DNA of 64,000 nt from Paraburkholderia sp. BL23I1N1. GTDB lineage: Bacteria; Pseudomonadota; Gammaproteobacteria; Burkholderiales; Burkholderiaceae. The position numbers and the translations under genes are program-made. The DNA lies in assembly GCF_003610295.1 (NCBI RefSeq), contig NZ_RAPV01000004.1, forward strand, positions 1 through 64,000. The letters run 5' to 3'. The notes below the pieces were generated by a model. That model ran no database searches. It saw only the letters and a program-made list of their open reading frames with translations, and had not been told where the DNA came from. Each line of letters starts with the position of its first letter. Position 1 is the stretch's first letter. Positions 24,552 through 33,766 of this stretch are shown here, piece after piece.

Positions 24552-24839
24552 TCAGCCAGCCACGACGGCACGCACGGTATCGACAGCCTGCGTTTTGTAC
24601 CAGAACTTTAGCATTGCGTTGGGGGTTCGGGGCGGTTGGTCAACGAGGAGGAGTGGGCAGCATTGCACCGCCCCTATTAGCGCGAGCGCAAGGTCGATAT
24701 CGAGCCCGTCGAACCAGCCGCGGTCACCTGACTTCAGCGGCGCTACGGGCGTTGGCGAGGGGCTATTTCTGCCGGTGACGTCAATGCGGTTCTTTTTTTG
24801 CCTTGGGTTGCCAGGGTTGCTCCTGCTGGTCGGGTCCAC
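24552..24839 (-). CDS. Possible small hypothetical protein
   Basis: The C-terminal two thirds of this frame look protein-like (GDRGWFDGLDIDLALALIGA, then CCPLLLVDQPPRTPNAML), with a hydrophobic and acidic pattern. The start is unclear; the frame overlaps the next upstream gene by about 60 bases. It may be the second gene of a pair. No family recognised. Confidence 0.3.
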   Translation of the reverse strand: MDPTSRSNPGNPRQKKNRIDVTGRNSPSPTPVAPLKSGDRGWFDGLDIDLALALIGAVQCCPLLLVDQPPRTPNAMLKFWYKTQAVDTVRAVVAG

Positions 24840-24975
24840 GTTGCGTCGGCGTCCTGGTACATGCGTCTGCTGTTACAGGAGGCAGGTCGTCGCAGCAGCA
24901 TGCATAGACTGGGAACCCATACGCATTGGTGCGGACGATGGTTGTTGGCCCGTGCAGTTGGCACACCGCATTCAT
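24781..24975 (-). CDS. Small Cys-containing hypothetical protein
   Basis: A 64-aa protein starting at ATG 24975 behind AGGAGA with 5-base spacing. The N-terminus MNAVCQLHGPTTIVRTNAYG followed by FPVYACCCDDLPP has four cysteines and may bind a metal. The C-terminus is polar and probably disordered. No known family. The good ribosome site is the main support. Confidence 0.5.
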   Translation of the reverse strand: MNAVCQLHGPTTIVRTNAYGFPVYACCCDDLPPVTADACTRTPTQRGPDQQEQPWQPKAKKEPH

Positions 24976-25925
24976 GGCGTCTCCTGGATTCTCACGCGCG
25001 GCGCCATGTCGGTTCGGGCACCGTCGCGTCCTCGCTGTGTGCAACAAGTCAGCTTGCGTCCGTGCCTGCAAACGGAACTATTGCACCGGCGAGAATGTGC
25101 GCAGAGGCATGTTCGAGCCGGCGTGAACAATATTGTCGATGCAGTCAGCACCGCGGGCGCGGTTTGACGTGCCGCCGCTGGACACAGTTCATAGTACGCC
25201 TTTGCCGGTACGAGGGAACATTATCGCGGTCCTCGCCCCAGCAACTGGTAGCAGCCGCCCGCCTGCAATCCCAGGAACGGAAGGGCGCGCAAAGTCGTCT
25301 GCGGCCAGTTCCATGTCCGCAGCAGGATAAAAAGAGCAACCTGCGTTGTTCGGCGAGCGCCTGGGTGCGCAGCTAAGGTCCCGGAAGGTCTTCGGGATCC
25401 GGCGTCACTGGCCCGCGGCTCGGGCCAGAAATCCGGCTGCAGCGCCGGGATCGTAGTCTCGCTCGCATCGGACCGATGGCAACAGCCAAAGCTGACCGAT
25501 ATTGAGGCGAGCCTGGATTGTCGCTGCAATAGTTGAAGAAGATGAACCGGCTGATGATAGGAGCCGGGTCGGAAATGCGGCGGGCGAAGCGCAGCAGAAA
25601 ATTGGCGATCGGGAGCGGGGCGCCGTGCGTATTACGCAACTACCGGTCGATCGCGACCCGTCCGCCAAAGGCGGTGACCCTGAACCGCTCGCGGATCCGA
25701 CAAACGGGGTCTTTAGGGCGGCCAACGGACAGATGCTGAACAACAAGCTGCCAGATACAGGGGAATCAAGACTATGGTCCGCGTAAGCGTTCGCGCGTTC
25801 GTCCTTGCATCGTTTGTATCAGGCTGGCCTCGAGCGGGACCCCTTTCGTCGACGACCATGTTCATGGTCACGAGGAGGGCGCGGAATGACAAAGGCGAAT
25901 CATGCAGACGAGCACCGACTTCGAT
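24976..25925. other. Degenerate region with no supported gene
   Basis: Overlapping open frames on both strands, but none has a ribosome site, a known motif or convincing composition. Probably decayed mobile DNA like its neighbours. Confidence 0.4.
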
Positions 25926-26144
25926 TCAATCGACATTGTCCAGCCACGCACGTGCCCATCGAATACCGGCCAGCTCCGCCTCTGCCCCGGTGTCAAATTG
26001 GCCGAATACGCCGGACGCTTCAACGACCCCGTTGTCTTTCTTGATGGTGCCGCTTGCGGCGTAGCGTTCGGGGTGCAGGATTTCCTTTTGCTGCAGAATG
26101 GCATGGCCCCACAGCATGTAGCCCTTATATTGCTCGCTTTGCAT
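25926..26144 (-). CDS. Small conserved protein (CV_2116-like)
   Basis: A 72-aa protein with the pattern of a small beta-rich family common in Burkholderiales: YKGYMLWGHAILQQKEILHP, then YAASGTIKKDNGVVEASGVF and the end AELAGIRWARAWLDNVD. The identity with the CV_2116 family is from memory of its pattern and is moderate. Function unknown. It is intact although the surroundings are decayed. Confidence 0.6.
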   Translation of the reverse strand: MQSEQYKGYMLWGHAILQQKEILHPERYAASGTIKKDNGVVEASGVFGQFDTGAEAELAGIRWARAWLDNVD

Positions 26145-26184
26145 CAGCGCTCGACCTCGACCTCGACCTCTGCATGACGTCCAC

Positions 26185-26496
26185 CTACGCGAAGGACATT
26201 GCCCTCAGGCGTGATCTGACGGGGAATGGCGTCTTAGCGTGGCTCTCCCGTGCGGTGCCCGACCGCGGCGGCTGATGCCTTTGGGCCGGGCGCAGCCGCA
26301 ACGATGCGGTACTGCAACTGGCTACGCCCGGTGCGCATACTCGCGCGTCGATGCTTCGGTGCGTTGCGCACCGGTTGTACCCGCTGCGTGTCGCCTCGTG
26401 CCTCAGGCGGATTCCACACTCCACGTACCGGGCGCCGGCAAACGCCGGAAAAGCGATTGCCAGAAGGAACACGCCGTACCTGATTACCGTGGACAT
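26185..26496 (-). CDS. Possible small secreted protein
   Basis: ATG 26496 follows GGAG with 5-base spacing and opens with a signal-like stretch (VIRYGVFLLAIAFPAFAGAR). The first 45 residues look real. The remainder (to 103 aa) is Arg/Ser-rich and may be out of frame. No family recognised. Confidence 0.35.
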   Translation of the reverse strand: MSTVIRYGVFLLAIAFPAFAGARYVECGIRLRHEATRSGYNRCATHRSIDARVCAPGVASCSTASLRLRPAQRHQPPRSGTARESHAKTPFPVRSRLRAMSFA

Positions 26497-26671
26497 CCTT
26501 TCTCCGATTCCAAGACGCTGCCATCGGCCACGTAGTGCGTGCTCGCCCACGCAGGCCCACGGGGAACCGTTCCGATGTCCACCAATTTTCTCACGGCTGG
26601 ATTACACGGCCGCGCTCCTGCGTCGCAATTCCCGTTCAGTCGCTACGGTCATTACTTAGAAGTTCGTTACA

Positions 26672-26923
26672 TCAGCCGTTCGTGCGGTCCGGGATAACGA
26701 AATGCTGCCTGAATAGGCGCTCGGACTCACATAACCCTTCCTCGGTAAAGACCACCGACTTCGTCTTGTTGACCGGGTCGCAGATGAGGCCCTTTTCGTA
26801 AAGGCGATTCAGGACCTCCCAGTCGAAGCCCTTCCAGGCGCGGTACTGATCGTGCAGCGTCAGGTAGAGAAGTGCCAGGGCGACTTCGTCGATTGCGTCG
26901 GTATCGATATTCATGACATTCAT
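26672..26923 (-). CDS. DUF6429-like small protein
   Basis: An 83-aa protein resembling DUF6429: DTDAIDEVALALLYLTLHDQ, then WEVLNRLYEKGLICDPVNKT and KSVVFTEEGLCESERLFRQH. This is a small winged-helix-like family often found near IS elements. The start may be 26923 or three codons later. It directly adjoins, and overlaps by a few bases, the IS630 transposase fragment, a combination often seen in this family. Confidence 0.7.
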   Translation of the reverse strand: MNVMNIDTDAIDEVALALLYLTLHDQYRAWKGFDWEVLNRLYEKGLICDPVNKTKSVVFTEEGLCESERLFRQHFVIPDRTNG

Positions 26924-27439
26924 TCCGCGGCCTTCTGAACCCGCACACAAAACCGCTCGAGACTAGCCAGGATCTCGTCGGCCGACTTGCTCCAGATGAA
27001 CGGTTGGGGGTGGGCGTTGTAGACGCCAAGGTATTGCCGGATTGCATCTTCGAGCTCGCGCGTCGAACGATGCGTGCAGCGACGAAGGTACCTTTCGGTA
27101 AGCGTAGCGAACCAGCGTTCGACCTGGTTGAGCCACCGCAATAACGGCGTCGACATGCGTGTTTTCATTGTCCTGGGTGCACCGGGGCGTGGCGCGCGAA
27201 CCAGTCCGTCCACACGGTCAGCGACAAATCGCGCGCGCCGTTAAGAGACAGTTTGCTGGGTAAGTTGCAGTTTAGCCGCGACCGTCTTGTTGTCCATTCT
27301 TTCAGGACAGGCCAGCAGGATGCGCGCTCGCAACGCCAGCGCCTGTGCTGTCTTGCGTCGCATCGTCAGCGCCTTCAACTTGCTCGAATTCCGATTTGCT
27401 CAGCACGAGTTCCCGTTTGGGTCGTCCGATTGCGCTCAT
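26920..27439 (-). pseudogene. IS630-family transposase remnant
   Basis: Both ends of an IS630 transposase survive and the middle is lost. The N-terminal part starts at ATG 27439 behind GAGGAGG (MSAIGRPKRELVLSKSEFEQ), shifts frame, and continues RRKTAQALALRARILLAC to a stop. The C-terminal part (RWLNQVERWFATLTERYLRR, then YNAHPQPFIWSKSADEILAS) ends at 26920. The DDE core is missing, so it cannot transpose. Confidence 0.8.
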
Positions 27440-27676
27440 CACCGCCTCCTCGTATCCGTGCCACACATGGCACTTTATTGCGCGGCGAAATTAATTCAAT
27501 GAATTTGTAACTCACCACATTACGCCAGCGTCGTCCCCCGGACAAGGTCTGCTCCGGTAGCACGGACTATCGCGGAGAGAAGACGGAAGGCGAGGGGCTC
27601 GCGACACCAGAATCGCCGATCGCGGAGAAGACCTCGTTAGAATAGTCGCACTGTCACACATACATTTTCAGACGAC

Positions 27677-28150
27677 ATGAGTTCAAGACGAGGCGGGACA
27701 GGTGTTTCGCGGCCACGAAAACACCTCACAAAAGCGATGTTATTGCCGATGGACCAGGCGTCGGTTCGGGAGCAATCGTTGACCTCCCATCTTGCGCTTG
27801 TTGCCTGCCGCGACGGTCATGGCAACGGGCACCTGTTTAATGAGCTGATGCGAACCGTGTACCTCGCATGGTTTCTCCAGGAGGACGGTTACGGAAACGA
27901 ACCGGTGCGGCGCTTCAAGACTGCGGAACGTGCCGTGGAGGCCGCACTGGAACTGGCCCATGCGGCAAACGAGTGGGTGCTTGCTGAAGACGCTGTTCCC
28001 GTTTTTGAGAGCCTGCTGGCTTTGCACGATGCGCAACTCGCCGTCGTACCCCTGCACAAAATAATCAGCGCAGAACGCCGCCTCCGGCAATTCCTCGCCG
28101 GCACTGCCAGCTCGCCTGTTCCAGACGCAGATCCGGAGCAACTTTCATAG
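27677..28150 (+). CDS. Hypothetical plasmid protein
   Basis: A 157-aa protein with a basic N-terminus (SRPRKHLTKAMLLPMDQASV) and a helical body (LVACRDGHGNGHLFNELMRT, AERAVEAALELAHAANEW). Similar proteins on Burkholderia replicons are sometimes labelled as Fis-family regulators, but I see no clear Fis helix-turn-helix, so I give no function. It is intact, in a region of pseudogenes, and has no obvious partner. Confidence 0.6.
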   Translation: MSSRRGGTGVSRPRKHLTKAMLLPMDQASVREQSLTSHLALVACRDGHGNGHLFNELMRTVYLAWFLQEDGYGNEPVRRFKTAERAVEAALELAHAANEWVLAEDAVPVFESLLALHDAQLAVVPLHKIISAERRLRQFLAGTASSPVPDADPEQLS

Positions 28151-28242
28151 CAACCTTTGTCGGGACAGCGCGAAAAGACTGTAGGTATAAAGTCAGGATA
28201 CCTGATCGTTGATGGTCGTCTTCATCTCGGAGTGCGGCGAGC

Positions 28243-28475
28243 ATGTTTTCTACGTTTGTCGCGATCGATGAGGCGCTCGATGCACTTTTGCCGCGTAAGC
28301 GCAGGTGCTCCGGACGCGTTCCGCGCTCAAAACAGCGTCCGACCATACGTTCGAGGAGCAGGGCACAAAGCTCGACCTGGCACACGGACGGATCCGGCAG
28401 ATCGAAAGCAGGGCGATGCGAAAACGGATGCTCCCGGGTCGGGTCGACAAGCTAAGGCAATTTCTCGACCTTTGA
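28243..28475 (+). pseudogene. Sigma-70 family factor, region 4 remnant
   Basis: The last 45 codons before the stop at 28475 read SDHTFEEQGTKLDLAHGRIR, then QIESRAMRKRMLPG and DKLRQFLDL. This is the region 4.2 helix-turn-helix of RpoD-like sigma factors (compare RIRQIE-x-xAxRKL). The preceding part (AIDEALDALLPRKRRC) is in another frame, so a frameshift separates them, and regions 2 and 3 are absent. It is a fragment, not a working sigma factor. Confidence 0.65.
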
Positions 28476-28588
28476 GCTACGCTCCACCGTCGTTCAGGAG
28501 CAGGGCGATTCCTCGCGCACCGGGGCCACGCTATCCCGATGCGCTTCACGCGTCATTGCAGAATCTGTCGTAGCACGCTACCGCCGAC

Positions 28589-29971
28589 TCACAAGAGGAC
28601 TGCCTGCTGCAAAAGCTGCAGCGCCTTCAGTTCGTCCAGTCGACCCGTGCGCGCCTTACCTGCCAGCGTCTTGATCAACGCTTCCGCGATCGGCGGGATA
28701 CCTTGAAGATTCTCAAGGCTGGTCACGGAAGCAGGGAGCGGGATGGGGGATTGCTGCGGGGTTTCAGCGGCTGGAAGCGACTCAAGGCTTGCCAGTGTGG
28801 CTGCCGGCGCGTCGCCATTACCTTCTTCTGCTGAGTGCCCCACAAGCACCCCCGGAGCGTCGCTGTCATCATCCTGCTGGCTGACGGCTACCGGTTGTTT
28901 CTCTGTTGCGATCCCGGGCGAAACAGGTGATGCTCTTTCCGGCTCGATCCGGACGCCCGCTCGTGCGCGCCCCGTGCGCGCCTTCGCATCGGCGGGCTTC
29001 GCTGGCACGCCATCCTTCGTCGCGGCCGCGTGCGGCTCGTTCTGTTCAGCGGAGGCACGGCCGCGCGAAGCGGGCGTGAGCAAACGCGACACCGACTCCG
29101 GAATCTCTGCTTCGGAGCGTGGCGTGTCCAGCCAGCCAGTTGGCAAACCAAGCCGTTCCGTGAAACGGTTTGCTTCGGCACCGTCCATGCGTTTCTTGCC
29201 ATATAGCCGATGGGCCATGTTGGATCCGCTCATCGCCATGACTACACCCAGTCTTGCTTTCGATCCGTTGCGACCCGTGAGAACGTGGAGGTTGGCACGC
29301 CGGATTTTCTCGACCCCGGCGCTGTCGTCCAAGGCCAGCGCTTGTTGTTGGGTTATTCCAGGAGACGTCCTGTTTTTCGAGGGTGAGCCTTTTTGCGGCG
29401 CACGAGGGGAGGGCTCTCCGGCCATCCGGCTTCGACTGTTCCTGACGGCTCCCGGCGACCCGGCAGTTGCTTTCTTCGGCATTTGCGCTTCCTCGGACAA
29501 ACTGGTTTCAGGATAGGATTGCTGGTCGCCGCTCAGGGCGAAATCCGGTTCAGGTTTTTTCAACACTGCTTCCGGTTCGTCGTCGGTTTGAATGAAGTCG
29601 AGCGGTGATTTCAGGCGGGCGATAGTTTCGGCCGCAAGCGCAGGATTGGGCTGGTCGAAAAACCCGTGAGGCAGCCCAAGCGTGGTTTCCATGTGAAAGG
29701 CGGTCTCGGGCGTGAACCTTTCGCCCTTCGTCAGTTCGGCAACTCGCGCCATGTTCGATCCCAGTCCCAGGGCGATATTCTCTGCACCCACCGTATCGAC
29801 CAGAAACTGGAACGATCGCGTTTTGAAAATGGAGGCAGTCTGGGCGGAGTCCCGGGCAGGTGCATTGACGTATGGTTGTCTCGGCCGGGTGGACGGAGAT
29901 TTTTTTGGGTGACGAGGCTGGCGCTGGCCGCTGTCCCGAGATCCCGCATATCGTCCGCGGGGTTGACTCAT
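28589..29971 (-). CDS. Protein with two repeated HTH-like modules
   Basis: A 460-aa protein starting at ATG 29971, nine bases after AGGAG. Two similar modules occur at residues of about 54-110 and 227-285. Shared features are GSNMARVAELTKGERF / GSNMAHRLYGKKRM and LGLPHGFFDQP / LGLPTGWLDTP, a pattern of Cro/XRE-like DNA-binding units. Between and after them are long disordered stretches rich in Pro, Ser, Ala, Glu and Lys. The C-terminus is helical (IAEALIKTLAGKARTGRLDE). It may bind two DNA sites or bridge DNA, by inference only. No family name is known to me, and it is apparently monocistronic. Confidence 0.7.
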   Translation of the reverse strand: MSQPRGRYAGSRDSGQRQPRHPKKSPSTRPRQPYVNAPARDSAQTASIFKTRSFQFLVDTVGAENIALGLGSNMARVAELTKGERFTPETAFHMETTLGLPHGFFDQPNPALAAETIARLKSPLDFIQTDDEPEAVLKKPEPDFALSGDQQSYPETSLSEEAQMPKKATAGSPGAVRNSRSRMAGEPSPRAPQKGSPSKNRTSPGITQQQALALDDSAGVEKIRRANLHVLTGRNGSKARLGVVMAMSGSNMAHRLYGKKRMDGAEANRFTERLGLPTGWLDTPRSEAEIPESVSRLLTPASRGRASAEQNEPHAAATKDGVPAKPADAKARTGRARAGVRIEPERASPVSPGIATEKQPVAVSQQDDDSDAPGVLVGHSAEEGNGDAPAATLASLESLPAAETPQQSPIPLPASVTSLENLQGIPPIAEALIKTLAGKARTGRLDELKALQLLQQAVLL

Positions 29972-30856
29972 AAAGTAGGGCTCCTGCGATGATTGGCGTG
30001 CTGACTTTTGAATTATAAATGAGGCGATGCTGGCATTTGGCGCGTCACCGACGGTCTGCCGCGAAATACACGCGGGAGCCGGGCCACAACGCAATACTGC
30101 GCCCACGTCCGCATCTTCCAGTCTCAGTCTGATTGCGCTCGACCTGTGAGGCATCGCATGGTCTCCCTTGTGCCGATCGCGGGACAACTCCAAATATCCG
30201 GCAGGCGATGGAAGATTGATTCGCCGGCTCTCTCACATTCAGCGTAAAAGCGCCCGCCGGCGGTTGATCCGTCCGCGGTCAGGGGATGGGTCACTTGCAC
30301 GGTAAGCCGCGCAAAAGCGCAGTTGGATTTTTCCAAGCCGGAATCGTTCAAACTGCCAGGCATTATTTGCGCTCATACCGTCGGTGACGTATTTGCCTGC
30401 CGACATCCGGAGCGCCAGGGAAGCTCACACGCGCCTCGCTGAATCGTATCGCTGGTATCGATCCGGAAAGCCTGCTCGCCGATTGACGCCGAGATCCCGT
30501 CACCTTTCATTTCGCGCAGACCTGCGTTCAAACCATGCGCGCCCTCGCATCAGGAGGAGTCTCTTCTCCGTAACGTCGGCGTATCCATTGACGGGAGAGT
30601 CTGTCGAGTGCCGGATGTCGGCAATCCCTGACGCAAGTCCCAAGGGGAGAGGCCGTCGATAGTGACACTGCCTGTGTCATCACGAAGGCGCCCGGTGGAG
30701 CGTGAGGTTCCGACTACGTATGGATCTGAACGCTTCAGTCCGGGCGCCGACAGACGCGGCACCAGTTTGCCTGCCGGCGCATAGGTGCGGCCAACTCAAC
30801 GCGTTGTCACCTCTTAACCTCGTCCTCCGGCTCGTCTCGCAGGCGGTGGGGCTGCT
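29972..30856. other. Intergenic region, no supported gene
   Basis: The long minus-strand frame of the preceding gene runs on to 30193 without a ribosome site. A separate minus-strand frame at 30124-30363 has no motif. Nothing else is seen. Confidence 0.4.
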
Positions 30857-31477
30857 TCACCGCAGCGCTGCCAGACGGCGTTGGCAACGCATGTCATCTC
30901 CACCGCGTCGATAACTTTGTATAGCCTTCGTGCGGTCCGGCATACCGCTCCTGCCTTCTGCACCCCACGCGCCCTCCCAGAACAGCCCGAGATTGTGAGC
31001 TGAGGCCTTGTGCCCCAGTTTAATGGCCTGCTCGTAAAGCGAGAGCGCGTGGCTCACGTCGGCCTGCATGCCCCGCCCGAGTCGGGCGCTATCGGCCAGC
31101 GCGGCGGCGGCCATGCCACGAAGATGACCGTCCGCGGTCTCATCCTTCATCACATCTTCGAAAATCACATTACCCTTCTCAAGGTCCGCCTCGCCTCCCG
31201 TTGGTGTGACGAGAGAAATGGCCATTGCCATTCGCCAGGCCGGATGCCGGTTCGTGCCGATGCGCTCCAGCAGCCAGCGGCCCAGGTCCGGCGCGCGACT
31301 GAGCGTGCTGGTGAGAAGCGCATTTGCGATGGCGGCGATCGACTCGGCTGACAGGAAGCCAGTCTTGTTTGCTGCAATGACGTGACGGGAAAACTTTTCG
31401 ACGTCGAGGGTGGGGTCGGCGCGGCGCAACTGATGCCATTCGCGCTCGATCGTTCCTACCCAGCTTTGCATTTGCAT
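30857..31477 (-). CDS. Sel1/TPR-like repeat protein
   Basis: A 206-aa helical protein. ATG 31477 is chosen because AAGGA precedes it by 9 bases; the frame is open for 185 more codons, but that part looks non-coding. The C-terminal half has Sel1/TPR-like repeats (GRGMQADVSHALSLYEQAIK, LGHKASAHNLGLFWEGA, then RTKAIQSYRRGGDD). The N-terminal half is helical (WVGTIEREWHQLRRADPTLD). Such proteins are scaffolds for protein contacts; the partner is unknown. Confidence 0.65.
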   Translation of the reverse strand: MQMQSWVGTIEREWHQLRRADPTLDVEKFSRHVIAANKTGFLSAESIAAIANALLTSTLSRAPDLGRWLLERIGTNRHPAWRMAMAISLVTPTGGEADLEKGNVIFEDVMKDETADGHLRGMAAAALADSARLGRGMQADVSHALSLYEQAIKLGHKASAHNLGLFWEGAWGAEGRSGMPDRTKAIQSYRRGGDDMRCQRRLAALR

Positions 31478-31499
31478 GGTGAGCGATCCTTTGGTGAAG

Positions 31500-31533
31500 A
31501 ATGCACCTGATTCTAGCTCACCTTTTGTGCATT
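31500..31533. promoter_or_regulatory. Inverted repeat upstream of the Sel1-like gene
   Basis: AATGCAC (31500-31506) and GTGCATT (31527-31533) lie about 23-56 bases before the ATG and could be an operator. One GGTGAG-like and one CTCACC-like motif similar to the iterons occur nearby, probably by chance. Confidence 0.3.
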
Positions 31534-31884
31534 GTTCAGAGTTCGTGCGTCCCGTCGCATGCGTTCGCCAGATGGAGGGCTGGCACCGTCGCCACGTCCC
31601 GGTGAGATGATGATTTTGAGTAAAGCTTCGATCTTGTTGCTGTGATCCGTCGCGGTTGTTAGTCGTGCACAGAGTCACGAAGCGTTTGCAGGCATTGGCG
31701 CCTCCTGCAACATCAAGGCCGTGGCGCAGACCGTAGTGGATGATCAGGCATAGATAGCGGCGGTATTCATATCGCGACTTGTGGCAAGATCCGAACCGGA
31801 TGGCAGATACGGGTTCGCGAGCCCACAGGCAGAAATGTTCGCCGGCCTGCTTCGCACGACGTTGGAGAAGGAGAGTGTCCCACG
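31534..31884. other. Intergenic region, nothing recognised
   Basis: Separates two divergent genes. No motif beyond the dyad noted at its left edge. Confidence 0.4.
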
Positions 31885-32238
31885 ATGGCTGATGCATTTG
31901 AACTCGTTGCCCTGGCGTCGCCCGGTGATGTCGCCCCCGAGTCACTGCCCGCCACCGTCCGCCAGTTCGTCGCGGATTGCTGGCCCGGTATGAGCCGCAG
32001 CCAGTTAATCGCCCGCGCCCGACGCCTTTCACTGCGGCCGTCGCTGCGCGCCTGTCGCCCGGGTGCGCCGGGAGACATCGGACACTTTGTACTTACGCTT
32101 ACGGCGGGCATGCAGACCGTGCCCCTGATCGCGCATTTACGCCGTGTCGCACAGCGGCGCGCGTCCGCGCGCAGCCGCAAGGCGGCCACCGCATCGCGAC
32201 CGCCCGCGCGCGATCCGCGTCAGGCGTCGCTGTTCTGA
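31885..32238 (+). CDS. Small basic hypothetical protein
   Basis: A 117-aa protein starting at ATG 31885, with GAAGGAGAG about 12 bases upstream. The first 70 residues look folded (SPGDVAPESLPATVRQFVAD, then RSQLIARARRLSLRP). The C-terminal 35 residues are Arg/Ala-rich and probably bind nucleic acid or are disordered. No family recognised. Confidence 0.5.
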   Translation: MADAFELVALASPGDVAPESLPATVRQFVADCWPGMSRSQLIARARRLSLRPSLRACRPGAPGDIGHFVLTLTAGMQTVPLIAHLRRVAQRRASARSRKAATASRPPARDPRQASLF

Positions 32239-33194
32239 CTGGAGCGTCAAACCGGAGGATCGGCATCGAATTGAGTGTCACGCAGCTGCGTGACACCATG
32301 AGCGCGGTTGGGGCTATGGAGCAATGACCTATCACCGAATTCTGCACCATGCCGCGGTACGTTCGGGCGTCTGCCGACGACGAGGCACCTCGACGATCCA
32401 GACTGAGGACGCCGTCCGCAACCTGTCAAAAGGCAATTGATTGGCGGGGTTCGCCGTTCGTTGAGAGGATCGCCTTGGCTCCATACTGCCCCATGAGGAT
32501 GCCCCCCATTGCAAGCTTCGTCCTGTCTTCACGAATAGAGGCTGTTTTGCCCCTCAGATTGCGTAACGGCGGGTTTCAGAATAGGCGTATTCTTTCACGC
32601 GTCACGAAAGAACAGGCGTGATCGGGGTAGTGAGGAGAAGAGTGCGGCCCCGCGGCTTCGATATGGCCGCGGGGAAAGCACCGACTGTTCGCTCAGCCAC
32701 GAAACTCGACAACCGGCGTTGCGTGCTGGCGCGCTTCATTGCGAACTGGAAATCGGTATTGCCGTCTTTCTCGCTACCCATTGAGGGATTGCTGGACAGG
32801 ACCAAACGGTTGGCCGGCGGCGTCGAACGGAAGTTCTCCATTTCCTGGCGAAGCTGTGACACATTTCCTACGGGCTACCCTAAAGCGGCCGCAATGCTCC
32901 GGAACCTGACGGACGCGCTACGCGCGCAACTCGGCCATACCCGTCATTCAGGGGTTGTCGTTTCTGAGGCAGCTTTACGTTGCTCTTCCGTCATTCGAAT
33001 TCTTGCGAGCGCGAATGTCCGCTCCACTGTCGGCTGATGTGAACTATCGCCAGTCTGATAATGTTGCGATGGGCGCAGGCCCAATCGGAGTTCGCGCATC
33101 CTTGATGGATGTGCAAGTTGGCAATACAAATTCAGGGCCGTGAGTACGTTCGTGGACTGCAACATCACCAATTAAAATTCACACTGGGTTTGGC
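32239..33194. other. Long region without a supported gene
   Basis: Frames at 32618-33037 (plus) and 32602-32862 (minus) are open, but they have no motif and overlap one another. Likely decayed sequence. Confidence 0.4.
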
Positions 33195-33480
33195 ATGGAG
33201 CCAATACAGAAACAACCGTTCCAAGGTTTGAACTTCGAGCAATCTATCCCTATCCCCGACAGAGTAGTCGCGATCGTGGGCCGAAACGGCGCGGGGAAAT
33301 CGAGGTTGCTTCGAGCCATAAAGCAAAAGCATATATTGGTGATGCAGGATGGCAGCGATGTCCCGCAAAATCGCATTCTCGATCTCAGTAACATCGCTCC
33401 AGGACTGTCAATTTTAGGGGAAGATGGATTTTCGACGCACGCCTACGCGGCTCTCGAATTTTATAAAGCGAACAAGGATA
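33195..33480 (+). pseudogene. AAA/ABC-type ATPase, truncated by an IS6 remnant
   Basis: The first 95 codons encode the start of an AAA_21/OLD-like ATPase. A short beta strand (IPIPDRVVAIVGRNGAGKSR) contains the Walker A motif GRNGAGKS, followed by LLRAIKQKHILV. The reading stays open to 33737, but from about 33480 the bases belong to an IS6-type transposase read on the opposite strand. Walker B, the signature motif and any effector domain are therefore missing. Stand-alone ATPases of this type often belong to phage-defence systems; here only the N-terminus remains. Confidence 0.65.
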
Positions 33481-33766
33481 AGTTTCTCGCTGACGATCTT
33501 GCGCGGAACCGGGTTCGAACGCAGCACACGCCTGAAGAAGCGTTTGGCAACGGCTCTGTCGCGCTGCTTTTGCAGCAGGATGTCGAGTTTGGCGCCATGC
33601 TTGTTGACCGCACGCCACAGCAGGTACGGTTCGCCACGCCGCGCTCGAAAAGCAGTTCCTCGATGTCGCGCAGGCTCAACTGGACGCGGAAATGCCATCG
33701 AACAGCGCAGCCGATGACACTCGCCGGGAAACGGTGACCATGATAGAGCGATTTCAATTTCTTCAC
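33480..33766 (-). mobile_element. IS6-family transposase remnant
   Basis: From ATG 33766 the frame reads KSLYHGHRFPASVIGCAVRW, then LSLRDIEELLFERGV, the N-terminus of IS6-family transposases. It then jumps, with a change of frame and a loss of about 45 codons, to YLLWRAVNKHGAKLDILLQK, then AAKR-like RAVAKRFFRRVL and PRKIVSEKL, where it stops at the ATPase junction. The first catalytic Asp region and the C-terminus are missing. Confidence 0.75.

Noticed and set aside
30124..30363. A 79-aa minus-strand frame upstream of the two-module protein
   Set aside because: No motif, no convincing ribosome site, and overlap with the open extension of the downstream gene.
31470..31620. GGTGAG-like and CTCACC-like motifs resembling the iterons
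   Set aside because: Only isolated six-base cores without the conserved tail. Probably chance.
32602..33037. Frames on both strands in the 32-33 kb gap
   Set aside because: They overlap one another, lack similarity to any family and have weak starts.
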